A DNA stretch of 64,000 nt from Alteromonas indica. Lineage in GTDB: Bacteria > Pseudomonadota > Gammaproteobacteria > Enterobacterales > Alteromonadaceae. Of this stretch, positions 1 through 10,547 are shown in pieces. The stretch is from NCBI GenBank assembly GCA_003056425.1, contig PYVY01000007.1, positions 205,151 to 269,150 of the forward strand, read 5' to 3'. Under the pieces are notes generated by a model. The model was not told the origin of the DNA. It saw only the letters and a program-made list of their open reading frames with translations, and searched no databases. A program made the translations under genes and the position numbers. Every line of letters begins with the position of its first letter. The stretch's first letter is position 1.

Positions 1-1
1 C

Positions 2-169
2 TTCTATCTAATAGCGAATATCTATCCCCAATTAGCTAAGTATTTTGGCGCATTTGTACCGTTATCAGCACTTGCTGTACTTTCTCTTATTTGCGGAGTG
101 GTGGCTTGTATTATCTTGGGTTTAGTCATAGAGAAAAACAAATATACGAGAATGCTGTTTAGGCCCTGA
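2..169 (+). CDS. C-terminal fragment of a multi-pass membrane transporter (partial)
   Basis: An open frame enters from the left edge and ends at TGA 167-169, leaving 55 visible codons. The translation is strongly hydrophobic, with one clear membrane helix (about residues 17-42, rich in Leu, Ala, Val and Ile) followed by a short basic tail (EKNKYTR). This is the usual ending of a multi-pass inner-membrane transporter such as an MFS protein, but no family motif lies in the visible part, so the family is a guess. It converges on the ABC-2 pair on the minus strand. Confidence 0.55.
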   Translation, partial: FYLIANIYPQLAKYFGAFVPLSALAVLSLICGVVACIILGLVIEKNKYTRMLFRP

Positions 170-228
170 AAATTAAACTACGGTTCATCTTGGTAACGAC
201 TTAATCGAACTCCCCGCACGCCACTTCG

Positions 229-990
229 CTAATACTGTCCTATCAGGTTGTGGCGTTTCGCTCTTTTTTCGCAATAGGTGAAGATCAAAATACCAGCGAA
301 TAGGTAGCCCGCGGAATTGCCGGCGACTATCAGGATATCGATTAGCTCGAGTGGTTGATGGTTTAGTACCACTAGCCTGGCTAAAGAACTGCCCGCAACA
401 AAGGGTAGCAGGGAAAATAGATTTAAGGGCAGCCCGTCTAGTGCCACCAAGCCCATCAGCGCAAGGGTCAACATTGCGCTGATGGTGGAAACGCGTTTAA
501 ACATTAATGCCAGGCCACTTACCATCAATCCTAAACCTACCAGGGAGGGCGCGGCTAAAAGTAAAATGCCATATAGCATGGGAAGGTGCAATGTGATCCA
601 GTTACCGGTTAACCACATGCTAAGGTACGCGATTATCGTCATGATAATAAGACCACTTAGCGCCTCAATAGTGGCGCGGCATAACATCACCCGCACAAAG
701 CCTTTTGGACATAAAAAAAGCTGCTCAATGTAGCCTTTCTGCGTATCTTCAATAACACTTTTGGTAATAGAGCCATAAGCGCTACTGGCAAAGCTCCATA
801 ATATAAAACCAAATAGTAAGCCATCAAGGCTGCTAGCATCTTGTTGATTCACGATAAAACTTTTAACACCGTAAAATAACCCGATAAACACGGCGGTCAT
901 GAAGGCGAGGGCGCTCACCGTTTCAAACCAATACTGGCGCATTTCGTAATATTGCAGGCGAGTTTCGTTAACCAGCAGGTGCAGGCTCAT
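229..990 (-). CDS. ABC-2 type transporter permease
   Basis: Integral membrane subunit of an ABC-2 family exporter, 253 residues with about six hydrophobic helices (near residues 22-42, 57-77, 100-125, 135-160, 165-185 and 225-243). The short amphipathic N-terminus before the first helix is typical of ABC-2 permeases. Its start overlaps the stop of the upstream ATPase gene by 4 bases (ATGA), so the two are translationally coupled and probably form one complex, with the permease likely a homodimer. The substrate cannot be read from the sequence; related pairs export drugs, polysaccharides or sodium. Confidence 0.85.
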   Translation of the reverse strand: MSLHLLVNETRLQYYEMRQYWFETVSALAFMTAVFIGLFYGVKSFIVNQQDASSLDGLLFGFILWSFASSAYGSITKSVIEDTQKGYIEQLFLCPKGFVRVMLCRATIEALSGLIIMTIIAYLSMWLTGNWITLHLPMLYGILLLAAPSLVGLGLMVSGLALMFKRVSTISAMLTLALMGLVALDGLPLNLFSLLPFVAGSSLARLVVLNHQPLELIDILIVAGNSAGYLFAGILIFTYCEKRAKRHNLIGQY

Positions 991-1913
991 ACAGACGCCT
1001 TCTGATTAAGTAAAGTTTGGTAGGCTGTTTCAGCTGATAACATTGTAATAGTAAGCTCGAGCGGGGTAAGCCTATGTTGATGTAAAAAATGCATTGTGGG
1101 CAAACATTGCTCGGCAGCTTCGTAATTAACGATTAATTTATTGTCAATCAACTGATGGATATAACGTCCCTGCCAGCACGTTTCAAGAATCGTTTTATAA
1201 TCGGCGTTATTGTTTAGGCGCAAGGCAAACTCATAAGTAAAAAGTTTGGCCTTTAAGTCTGGAAAGCTGCCGCTAAAGAGTAATCTTCCTTCATCAAGCA
1301 CCACCACTTTTGAACATATTTTATCAATAAAGCCTAAATCATGACTGGTGATTAAAAAGCCTTGCGCAGAATGTTGTGACTGATGCTCAATGATTTTCTG
1401 TAACTCAGCGATGGTAGTGAAGTCTAGCCCCAATGTGGGCTCATCCAACATCACATAAGCAGGCTGGTAGCTTAACGCACACAGTAGCGCCACTTTCTGC
1501 TTGTTACCAGTAGACAGCTTCATGACTTCTTTGTCTGCGTAGGTGTCTAACCCTAACGCGGCATGTAAAGCGCAGATACGTTGCTGAACATCTTTACCCG
1601 TGACACCACGCAAACGGGCAAAATAGTCGGCGTTTTGTTTTGCTGTAAGCCGCCAGTTTGTATTACGGCAACCGCCTAATACTGCACCGATATTTTGTTG
1701 AAAACCCGGGCTAGCCCGTTTAGATGCACCATTTAGGATGATATCGCCATCGTCCCATTCTAGCAGACGACAAATAGACTGAATGGTAGTTGTTTTACCT
1801 GAACCGTTAGCGCCAAGCAGGGCAACCACCTCTCCAGGCTGCACAGTGAAAGTGATATCGCTTATCGCTGTTTTTCCAGCATAAGCTTTGGTAAGTCCGT
1901 TAACACTAAGCAT
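987..1913 (-). CDS. ABC transporter ATP-binding protein
   Basis: Nucleotide-binding subunit partnering the ABC-2 permease encoded immediately downstream. The ATPase domain covers about residues 1-215: Walker A GANGSGKTT at 34-42, a degenerate signature LSTGNKQ at 133-139 (usual LSGGQ), Walker B YVMLDEP at 153-159 and the switch histidine in TSHD at 191. The C-terminal ~90 residues form an extra domain of the kind found in exporter-type ATPases. At 308 residues it is normal for CcmA/NatA-like ATPases. First gene of a two-gene minus-strand operon. Substrate unknown. Confidence 0.9.
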   Translation of the reverse strand: MLSVNGLTKAYAGKTAISDITFTVQPGEVVALLGANGSGKTTTIQSICRLLEWDDGDIILNGASKRASPGFQQNIGAVLGGCRNTNWRLTAKQNADYFARLRGVTGKDVQQRICALHAALGLDTYADKEVMKLSTGNKQKVALLCALSYQPAYVMLDEPTLGLDFTTIAELQKIIEHQSQHSAQGFLITSHDLGFIDKICSKVVVLDEGRLLFSGSFPDLKAKLFTYEFALRLNNNADYKTILETCWQGRYIHQLIDNKLIVNYEAAEQCLPTMHFLHQHRLTPLELTITMLSAETAYQTLLNQKASV

Positions 1914-2050
1914 GACGGCATCCTTGCTGTAAATTAAACCTTTATATCCATTAATAAGGGCTGAGCACTATCTTGCGCAGGGGCAAAATGCTTGAAAGTA
2001 ACCTATAGGACTTTACGCTACCTGGCGCCAGCACAGTATCATAACCTGGC

Positions 2051-2296
2051 TTACCGTAATTTGCGGGCTAGCAAGTACCGATCAATTTTAAGCGCACTAT
2101 GGCGCATGGAACGTTGGCAATACCCTAGCCAGGATCGCGCCCGCGGCCAATCATAGCTGAGTATAACCAACCCGCTCACTACCAGTAAGATCGAGCCGGG
2201 TAACAATGTCAGTACGATGCCGGCGATAAAAAGTAGCCCGCCCACCGTTAATCTAATTATTCTCATCACTATCCAACACGTGAAAAAGTTATCCAT
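2051..2296 (-). CDS. Small membrane protein, PGPGW-like family
   Basis: An 81-residue protein with two closely spaced hydrophobic segments (about residues 10-30 and 32-48) joined by a LLPGS turn, then a basic, Trp/Arg-rich tail. The hydrophobic hairpin around a Pro-Gly turn followed by a WPRAR segment resembles the PGPGW family of putative transmembrane proteins, whose function is unknown. The start chosen has AAGG about 6 bases upstream; a second in-frame ATG 10 codons later is possible. It stands alone between the ABC pair and ydiJ. Confidence 0.6.
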   Translation of the reverse strand: MDNFFTCWIVMRIIRLTVGGLLFIAGIVLTLLPGSILLVVSGLVILSYDWPRARSWLGYCQRSMRHSALKIDRYLLARKLR

Positions 2297-2441
2297 ACTG
2301 ACCTTAGCGTAAACCTAAATGCAAATACCAGTAGCAGAATGTAAGGGAATATGTCGGGGTCATACGTTACAAAAATTTGGTATAAGAAAGCAGCATTTTA
2401 CCTAGAGCCGTGAAGGGGACACGGGTATACTAGATAGCATA

Positions 2442-5400
2442 ATGAAGTACGGAGTTAAGTCGTTGAATTTGCCACGCATTGCCCTAGAAAATACCTTGTC
2501 GCAGGCCTACCGGACCTACCTGGATGCACTGGCACGCAGTGCATTTAACGGGGATATTGAATACACCTACGCCAGTCGGATGGCGATGGCAACGGATAAT
2601 TCTGTCTACCAGAAAATACCGCAGGCGGTGGTTTATCCAACATCGGTGAGCGACTTACAATGTTTGGGCGAACTGGCAAATCAGCACAGCGAGGTTAAAT
2701 TTTCGGCGCGGGGCGGCGGCACGGGAACCAACGGCCAAAGCCTGACATCGGGAATTGTGGTGGACCTATCGCGCCACTTAAATCAGATATTAGAGATTAA
2801 TATTGATGAAGGCTGGGTTAAAGTTCAAACCGGTGTGGTGAAAGATGCCCTTAACGATGCGCTGCGTCCTTTTGGGTATTTCTTCTCACCGGACCTTTCA
2901 ACGAGTAACCGGGCAACCCTGGGGGGAATGATCAGTACCGATGCCTCGGGGCAGGGATCACTCAAATATGGCAAAACCAGTGACCACGTGTTGGGTCTGA
3001 CGTCGGTTCTGGCCAACGGCGAATTACTGCAAACTACTCCGGTATCGGTAGCAGAGGCCCGCCGGTGCGCTGCGGGCAGTGATACATTAGCGCGCATTAT
3101 GCGCCAGGTATTAGCCACATGTGTAGATAAGCGCGAGGCTATCTTAGCTAAATTTCCGCGTATGAACCGCTTTCTGACCGGTTACGATTTGGAACATGCA
3201 TACGATGCGGACAATCAGCTAATCGATATCAGCCGCCTGATAACAGGCGCGGAAGGCTCATTGGCGTTTGTCGCCGAAGCGAAGCTTTCCATCACCCCTA
3301 TTGCTCGCTATACGACTTTGGTGAATATAAAATACGATAGTTTTGAGTCTGCTTTACGTCATGCACCGCGCATGATCGCTGCCCAGGCTACCTCGGTAGA
3401 AACAGTAGATAGCAAAGTATTGAACCTGGCAAAAACAGATATTGTCTGGCACTCCATTGCCGACCTTATTACGGATGTTCCTGATAAAACCCTGCTGGGG
3501 CTCAATATGGTTGAGTATAACAGCAATGACCAGCAGGAAATTGAACAGCAAATTGCCCGATTAGAAAAAGAGTTGCAAGCGGATATTCAACAGGGCAATA
3601 ACGGCGTTATAGGTTTCCAGCTTACCCATGACAAAGCGGACATTGGTAAAATTTATGCCATGCGCAAAAAAGCGGTGGGCTTATTAGGTAAGGCCGATGG
3701 GCCTAAAAAACCTATAGCATTTGCTGAAGATACTGGCGTACCACCAGAAAATCTGGCTGATTTTATAATGGATTTTCGCGCCTTGCTGGATGCCCATCAG
3801 TTACAATATGGGATGTTCGGACATGTCGATGCAGGGGTTCTCCATGTCCGTCCTGCGCTGGATCTCACTGATCCGGCGCAGGAACAGCTTATGCATCAAA
3901 TATCTGATGAAGTCGTTGCGCTAGTAGCCCGCTACGGTGGGTTGATGTGGGGGGAACATGGCAAGGGCTATCGCAGTGAATATGGTCCCGAATTTTTTGG
4001 CGAGATGTTATTTGCCGAATTACGCAAAATCAAAGGCGTTTTCGATCCTGCCAATAAAATGAACCCCGGTAAAATCTGTACGCCGCTGAACAGTACCGAT
4101 ACCCTGGTAAGGGTGGCGGATGTCAAGCGAGCTACCTACGACCGTCAGATCCCGGTGTCTTTTAAAGAAGCCTACCAACCGGCCCTGAACTGTAATGGTA
4201 ATGGCTTGTGTTTTAACTATGATACAACGTCGCCGATGTGCCCGTCGTTTAAGATTACCGGCGATCGACGCCACAGTCCCAAAGGCCGGGCCGGCCTCAT
4301 TCGTGAATGGCTACGCTTGCTGGCAGAACAGGGGGTAAATACCGGACAGCTTAGCGCCACCCAGTTCACGCATTCCTGGCTGGCTAAATGGCGTAACAGC
4401 CGAAGTCAGCAGTCTGATTTTTCTCATGAAGTGTTTGAGGCAATGGATGGCTGCCTGGCGTGTAAATCCTGCTCGAGTCAGTGCCCTATAAAAGTGGATG
4501 TTCCGGATTTTCGGGCGCGCTTTTTATCCGTATATTACCAACGATATAGCCGACCACTAAAAGACTACCTGGTAGCCAATATTGAGCAAATGGCCCCGCA
4601 AATGGCCAAAATGCCTAAATTTATTAATTTTTTCCAGCGTCAAACCTGGTTTAATCGGGCGATGCAAAAAGCGGCGGGCTATGTGGATATGCCTTTGTTA
4701 TCAGCACCGCCTTTGAAGCAACGCTTAGATGAACAAGTCCAGCAATTTGATTTATCCAGGCTAAGTGCGCTGACCTCACAAGAAAAGCAAAAACACGTAC
4801 TTATAGTGCAGGATCCGTTTACCTCGTATTACGAAGCGGAGTTGGTTGCAGATTTTGTAGCGCTGGCACACAAGCTCGGTGTTACGCCGGTTTTGCTTCC
4901 CTTTAAGCCAAATGGCAAGCCTGAACATGTAAAAGGATTTCTTACCAAATTCGCTAAAACCGCAGCAAATACGGCGCAATTTCTTAACCAACTTAATAGC
5001 CTGAACATCCCTATGGTAGGCGTAGACGCCTCGTTGGTGCTGTGCTATCGGGACGAATACGTAAAGGCGCTAGGGGAGGCCCGGGGTGAGTTTACCGTTA
5101 ATACAGTAGAGGAGTGGCTATCCCAATTGCCTTCCGAGTGGTTCATGCCGGCTGAACACACGAGCGATGGCAAACCGCTAGCCCTATTTGCTCATTGTAC
5201 GGAAAAAACGGCGTTACCCAACAGTGAAAAAAGCTGGCAGGCAATTTTTGGCCGGGTAAATCAACCGGTAGATATTATTGCGGTTGGGTGCTGTGGAATG
5301 GCAGGAACTTACGGCCATGAAGCCAAGCAGAAAGCGAATTCGATAGGGATCTATAAGTTGTCCTGGGAGCAGGCGGTAGGCCGCTATGCGCCAGACCAGA

Positions 5401-5504
5401 TCATGGCAACTGGCTATTCGTGTCGCTCGCAGGTAGCCAGAATAGACAATTTTAAACCTGGCCACCCCTTGCAGCATTTACTTACCAGGCTTCAGTCTCA
5501 CTAA
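2442..5504 (+). CDS. ydiJ: FAD-binding and (Fe-S)-binding oxidoreductase, YdiJ family (D-2-hydroxyglutarate dehydrogenase type)
   Basis: A 1020-residue fusion of a D-lactate-dehydrogenase-type FAD domain and an iron-sulfur/CCG domain, matching Escherichia coli YdiJ (1018 aa) in length and motifs. The FAD-binding part includes RGGGTGTNGQ near residue 90 and GGMISTDASG near 162. The substrate region contains GHVDAGVLHVRP and WGEHGKG. Cysteine clusters at about 584-600 (CNGNGLC..MCP) and 670-682 (CLACKSCSSQCP) fit Fe-S ligands, and VGCCGMAGTYGHE near 948 is the C-terminal CCG motif. The YdiJ family oxidises D-2-hydroxyglutarate or related 2-hydroxyacids to 2-oxoacids, passing electrons to the respiratory chain. 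No good Shine-Dalgarno precedes the chosen ATG, so the first ~20 residues are uncertain. Monocistronic and convergent with a GNAT gene. Confidence 0.9.
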   Translation: MKYGVKSLNLPRIALENTLSQAYRTYLDALARSAFNGDIEYTYASRMAMATDNSVYQKIPQAVVYPTSVSDLQCLGELANQHSEVKFSARGGGTGTNGQSLTSGIVVDLSRHLNQILEINIDEGWVKVQTGVVKDALNDALRPFGYFFSPDLSTSNRATLGGMISTDASGQGSLKYGKTSDHVLGLTSVLANGELLQTTPVSVAEARRCAAGSDTLARIMRQVLATCVDKREAILAKFPRMNRFLTGYDLEHAYDADNQLIDISRLITGAEGSLAFVAEAKLSITPIARYTTLVNIKYDSFESALRHAPRMIAAQATSVETVDSKVLNLAKTDIVWHSIADLITDVPDKTLLGLNMVEYNSNDQQEIEQQIARLEKELQADIQQGNNGVIGFQLTHDKADIGKIYAMRKKAVGLLGKADGPKKPIAFAEDTGVPPENLADFIMDFRALLDAHQLQYGMFGHVDAGVLHVRPALDLTDPAQEQLMHQISDEVVALVARYGGLMWGEHGKGYRSEYGPEFFGEMLFAELRKIKGVFDPANKMNPGKICTPLNSTDTLVRVADVKRATYDRQIPVSFKEAYQPALNCNGNGLCFNYDTTSPMCPSFKITGDRRHSPKGRAGLIREWLRLLAEQGVNTGQLSATQFTHSWLAKWRNSRSQQSDFSHEVFEAMDGCLACKSCSSQCPIKVDVPDFRARFLSVYYQRYSRPLKDYLVANIEQMAPQMAKMPKFINFFQRQTWFNRAMQKAAGYVDMPLLSAPPLKQRLDEQVQQFDLSRLSALTSQEKQKHVLIVQDPFTSYYEAELVADFVALAHKLGVTPVLLPFKPNGKPEHVKGFLTKFAKTAANTAQFLNQLNSLNIPMVGVDASLVLCYRDEYVKALGEARGEFTVNTVEEWLSQLPSEWFMPAEHTSDGKPLALFAHCTEKTALPNSEKSWQAIFGRVNQPVDIIAVGCCGMAGTYGHEAKQKANSIGIYKLSWEQAVGRYAPDQIMATGYSCRSQVARIDNFKPGHPLQHLLTRLQSH

Positions 5505-5519
5505 GGAACCGAAAACAGA

Positions 5520-5978
5520 CTAATGCAATTGGGTTACATCAGGCAATTTGCAGCGACTAATCGGACAGGTCATTACCTGGCGGGCAATGCCAGCTTCCAT
5601 AAATACCTGTCCGGTAGGGGTGAAACCTAATTTAGTGTGATGGTCTACGCTGGTTAAATCGCAACACAGTCGAACGGATGCAACATTCATTACCCTGGCT
5701 TGGGCTATCAGGGCGCTAAACAATAAGCGATACACTGGTAAATTGCGGTAGCCAATACGAATGGCCATACGGCCAATCTCGCCATGCTCGGTTAAACGGG
5801 CCGTGGCGATAGGCTGTTTGTCCGGGGTGCTTATAATAATATGGCTGGCGCGATGGTCATGTTCATCAAATTCACTATCCCGGGGCATTTGCCATTCAAG
5901 CACAAAAACTTTTTCCCGCAATTCGGTTAAACGCTGACTGGCACTGCTCCAGTCTACATTTTCTACTAAAAACGCCAT
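5520..5978 (-). CDS. GNAT family N-acetyltransferase
   Basis: A 152-residue protein with a GNAT fold. The acetyl-CoA site region is seen in the strand PIATARL, then EIGRMAIRIGYRNLPVYRLLF (about residues 65-90) in place of the common R/Q-x-x-G-x-G loop, and a late strand with KLGFTPTGQVF. The N-terminal half (REKVFVLEWQMP) resembles ElaA/YjcF-like acetyltransferases, in which an incoming small molecule or protein amine is acetylated. The substrate is unknown. It follows roxA on the same strand after 56 bases and may be co-transcribed with it. Its stop lies 15 bases from the end of the convergent ydiJ gene. Confidence 0.8.
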   Translation of the reverse strand: MAFLVENVDWSSASQRLTELREKVFVLEWQMPRDSEFDEHDHRASHIIISTPDKQPIATARLTEHGEIGRMAIRIGYRNLPVYRLLFSALIAQARVMNVASVRLCCDLTSVDHHTKLGFTPTGQVFMEAGIARQVMTCPISRCKLPDVTQLH

Positions 5979-6034
5979 AGTTATCGCCCATCTTATGTCA
6001 TGCCCATTCCCTGCGCGTGATAGTGGCTAACAAC

Positions 6035-7174
6035 TTAAGAATTGTCCGTTAATTCCCAATAGCCCTTGTTAATTAGTGTAGCCAAAAGATCAAAAAAAGC
6101 ACCATCCGGCTTATAGGTTTCTACGAATATATTGTTAACTGGCTCACCGGCGAGTAAAGATAATAAAGGTGCCGTGTTATCTCCGGCGTAAGTAAAGCCT
6201 TCTGCATTGATAAAAAAGTGGAGTCCTGCGGTATCTTTATTGTCTAAAAACAATGGTCGACAGCCGGGCATACGGCACACCCGCTCCCCCGTGTTTACTG
6301 CTTCGACAACTGCTTGTGGCTGAATCAGCGTTGCGGGCACTTGTATAGGAAGTTGTTGATCGCTAAGCAGTCGCATTACCGACTGCTCCCACTGGGGCTG
6401 GTTGAGAGCGTCCAGAATCATTGACTTAAGCGTGCTTAGTTCAGACTGGGTAACCCGTCCAGGATGTCTGGCTGGCTGTCGGGTAGCATCGCTATAGCGC
6501 ACATTATGGATGTTTTGCTCATCAAAAATATCCGGTAAGGCGTTCACCAACTGACGCTGGTCGGGGGCACGAAAACCGACTGAATACGTCAAACAATTAT
6601 CTAGAGCGACGCCATCATGGGGCCAACCCGGCGGGATATATAAAATATCCCCAGGCTCTAATATCACATCAATAACCGGTGGGAAGGGGGCCACCTGGGC
6701 TAGCTGCGGATGTGGAAAATGTGTCTCGTGATTGCCCGGCCGGCCAACCTTCCAATGACGCCGGCCCTGGCCTTGCACCAGGAATACATCATACTGGTCC
6801 AGATGTGGGCCCACGCCGGCATCCGGCGTAGCATAGCTGATCATCAAATCATCCATGCGCCAGTACGGTACAAAGTTAAATGCTTCCATAAGCTCTGCCG
6901 CCTCGTCTATATAGCGGTCTACGCCCTGTACCAATAGCGTCCATGCGCCCTGGCATATAGCCTCAAAATCCTCAAACGGGCCATGCTCAATGCGCCACTG
7001 TTGCTGATGAAACTGAATAATACGGCTATCAACTTCCTCCAGCTCGCTGAGCCCGGCAAGATCATGTTCATCAAGAAAATCGTCGAAACCGGGAAACCCC
7101 TGACGAATTACCATAGGCTGTTGCTGCCAGTAATCGCGTAGAAAAATAGCTTTATCGAGTTGTAAATTATGCAC
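6035..7174 (-). CDS. roxA: Ribosomal protein uL16 arginine 3-hydroxylase (JmjC/cupin oxygenase)
   Basis: A 379-residue Fe(II)/2-oxoglutarate-dependent oxygenase of the RoxA (YcfD) family, which in E. coli (373 aa) hydroxylates an arginine of ribosomal protein L16. The iron triad is visible as HxD at H124/D126 within GPHLDQYD and the distal histidine H186 in PPGWPHDG. GRRHWKVG and LTYSVGFRAP are typical of this branch. A C-terminal winged-helix-like part follows the cupin. It lies 48 bases after the adenylate cyclase gene on the same strand; in E. coli it is also found in this general purB/mnmA neighbourhood, supporting orthology. Confidence 0.92.
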   Translation of the reverse strand: MHNLQLDKAIFLRDYWQQQPMVIRQGFPGFDDFLDEHDLAGLSELEEVDSRIIQFHQQQWRIEHGPFEDFEAICQGAWTLLVQGVDRYIDEAAELMEAFNFVPYWRMDDLMISYATPDAGVGPHLDQYDVFLVQGQGRRHWKVGRPGNHETHFPHPQLAQVAPFPPVIDVILEPGDILYIPPGWPHDGVALDNCLTYSVGFRAPDQRQLVNALPDIFDEQNIHNVRYSDATRQPARHPGRVTQSELSTLKSMILDALNQPQWEQSVMRLLSDQQLPIQVPATLIQPQAVVEAVNTGERVCRMPGCRPLFLDNKDTAGLHFFINAEGFTYAGDNTAPLLSLLAGEPVNNIFVETYKPDGAFFDLLATLINKGYWELTDNS

Positions 7175-7222
7175 TGTTAGGAGGCTGCCGTCGTCTTTAC
7201 AATAACGGCATTATACAAAAAT

Positions 7223-8416
7223 TCAGGCGCTTTTGCGTTGAATATAGTGGCCGCTATATTCAGTATCCGGGCAGCGGGCGGGTTCAGCTGAAAATGCCCC
7301 TGTAACCTCTTCTTGTAAAATCCGGGCAGTGGCAGGGCAGGCTGTAATAACATCAGGAATTGAGTGTTGCTCAAGCCTGGCTGCCAGGTTGACGGTTTTA
7401 CCCCAAATATCAAAATAGGGTTTATGCTGGCCAATAATTCCGCCGGTGACGCTGCCAGAAGCAATACCTATACGAATGCTAATATCGATATTCAGGCGCT
7501 GGCGAAGATTGGCGACTACATCAATAATAGCGAAGGCGAAATAACATAGCCGTATACTATTATTGCCCACCGGCGCCAGCCCCCCGTGTTGGGTGATAGG
7601 GATGCCGGTAGCAGCCATATACTGATCGCCATTGGTTTTGATTTTTTCTACACCAAACTTATTCGCGATATGGTCGAATTCGCGATACAGGTTGTTCAGT
7701 ATGGTTACCACTTCATCATCATTCAGTTTTTTACTTAGTTGGGTGTAGCCCTGTAAATCGGCAAATAGCACACTGACATTATCCAGCTTACGGGTTTCAC
7801 CAATTTGCCAGTAGCTGCCAGGTTTGTCCGGGTCAGCGGGCAGCAAACTGGCAATAAGCTTGTCCTGGTGTATGCGGTGATGGGTGGCGTGGCTATGGCT
7901 TCGGCGGATAGCACGTAAAAATAACAAGCTGACAACCCCCAGAATTACTCCATTCATGAAGCGTATCGATTCCCACACCGGCCCCTGCGGTAAAACAATA
8001 AATAACTCGGCTACCAGAAACGCTAGCAAACAACCCGTTTCGGCCAGTCGCTGTAGCTTTGGTTCATCCGGGCGAAAGAAGTAGTCACAACCAACCATGG
8101 AAAGTAGAAGAAAATACTGCATGCCATTTTCTTGTTGCCATAGGATTGAGGTCGTCGTGAAGGTCGAGACTAATGCGATTAGAAATAATCCACGTACCTG
8201 TCGAAACGCGGTATCTGAATGACGACGACTTAAAAATAGGGTGGCAGTAAAAAACGCGGCGTGTAGGGTGAAATTAGACAATACCAGTGTGCTGGTTTCA
8301 CCCGCAATGTACTCTAAATATAGTGAATACGAAACCAGTGCAGTTAACGCAGCAAAACTGATATTGGTGATAAGGCGGGTGATACCCGCCTGGGATTTTA
8401 AAGCATTTACATACAC
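7223..8416 (-). CDS. Membrane-anchored class III adenylate cyclase
   Basis: A 397-residue protein with a membrane N-terminus (about six helices between residues 15 and 170), a short linker, and a class III nucleotidyl cyclase domain from ~205 to the end. All expected active-site residues are present: metal aspartates D220 (LFADLQGYT) and D264 (NGDQYMA), the adenine-selecting pair K260 and D336 (KPYFDIWG), and the transition-state residues N343 and R347 (TVNLAARL). Because the selecting pair is Lys/Asp, cAMP rather than cGMP is the predicted product. One polypeptide would act as a homodimer. The integral membrane part could sense a signal, but no known sensor domain is recognised. It lies downstream of purB beyond a likely terminator and just upstream of roxA. 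Confidence 0.88.
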   Translation of the reverse strand: MYVNALKSQAGITRLITNISFAALTALVSYSLYLEYIAGETSTLVLSNFTLHAAFFTATLFLSRRHSDTAFRQVRGLFLIALVSTFTTTSILWQQENGMQYFLLLSMVGCDYFFRPDEPKLQRLAETGCLLAFLVAELFIVLPQGPVWESIRFMNGVILGVVSLLFLRAIRRSHSHATHHRIHQDKLIASLLPADPDKPGSYWQIGETRKLDNVSVLFADLQGYTQLSKKLNDDEVVTILNNLYREFDHIANKFGVEKIKTNGDQYMAATGIPITQHGGLAPVGNNSIRLCYFAFAIIDVVANLRQRLNIDISIRIGIASGSVTGGIIGQHKPYFDIWGKTVNLAARLEQHSIPDVITACPATARILQEEVTGAFSAEPARCPDTEYSGHYIQRKSA

Positions 8417-8432
8417 AGCGTAACGTCATCCA

Positions 8433-8467
8433 TAAATAAGAGGGCCGGTGCAATATTACCTGGCCCC
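8433..8467 (-). terminator. Probable rho-independent terminator of purB
   Basis: Read on the minus strand, GGGCC-A-GGT pairs with ACC-GGCCC around an 8-base loop (one bulged A), followed by TCTTATTT. It lies about 60 bases after the purB stop and directly before the adenylate cyclase start, so it would separate the two. The U-tract is imperfect, so read-through is possible. Confidence 0.5.
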
Positions 8468-8528
8468 CGGTGCTGTATTTATTATAGGCCCTGTTCCGTG
8501 GGTCTAACTAAATAAGCCTGCTTGAAGG

Positions 8529-9914
<1,386 letters not shown>

Positions 9915-9920
9915 TCACAT

Positions 9921-10547
9921 TTAAATTAATCGCAGTGCTTGTGTAGCACTATCTACAATACGTTTACGGTTAAGCAAAATCTGGCGTCGCTGACCGCCCA
10001 TTTGACGCCACATTACCGCGGCGCGCACACCCGCCAAAAGCAAAGCTCTGACGCGGTGCTGATTGACCGGTTGGCGTAAGTGGTCAGGATTACCGGCTAC
10101 CTGGATACGGGGAGCCAACGGACTAACAATGTCAGAATAAATACTGGCCAGTGAGCCTACAATTTGCGCATTATCGAAACTGACATGAGCTAACTGTCGT
10201 TGCACATGCGATATGCGCTCGCTTAATTCATTCAGCGCAGCTGGCTTACGCGACAACTTACGTTCCAGGCCCAGAATACTAGCAATATAGCGGGTTAACT
10301 CAGTATCTTTATTGCCTGATTTATCGGCTAACTGCGCCAGTAATGTCTGGTAGCCGATTTTAAGATTACTCAGGCTACCAAACACATGTTGCGGGCTATC
10401 CGGTTCAGTAACCAGAATACTTGACAGGCTTGCTTCAAACGCATCGTGATCGACATTTCCCTTACGGGCAACCTGTTTGACCAATGCGGCGGCCTGGCAA
10501 ACGCCTGCCAGGGCCAGATGTTGCTCTATTTTAGGATCCAGCATCAA
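9921..10547 (-). CDS. hflD: High frequency lysogenization protein HflD homolog
   Basis: A 208-residue, mostly alpha-helical protein matching HflD (YcfC) in length and position. In E. coli it is a membrane-associated protein that binds phage lambda CII; its cellular role is not settled. Typical segments seen are the N-terminal [13 protein letters not shown] and the C-terminal [17 protein letters not shown]. Its ATG overlaps the mnmA stop by four bases (ATGA), indicating translational coupling, and purB follows 18 bases later. Confidence 0.93.
   Translation of the reverse strand: MMLDPKIEQHLALAGVCQAAALVKQVARKGNVDHDAFEASLSSILVTEPDSPQHVFGSLSNLKIGYQTLLAQLADKSGNKDTELTRYIASILGLERKLSRKPAALNELSERISHVQRQLAHVSFDNAQIVGSLASIYSDIVSPLAPRIQVAGNPDHLRQPVNQHRVRALLLAGVRAAVMWRQMGGQRRQILLNRKRIVDSATQALRLI

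Noticed and set aside
7177..7464. 95-codon minus-strand frame within the cyclase gene
   Set aside because: It overlaps the catalytic domain of the cyclase in another frame and has no homology or ribosome site.
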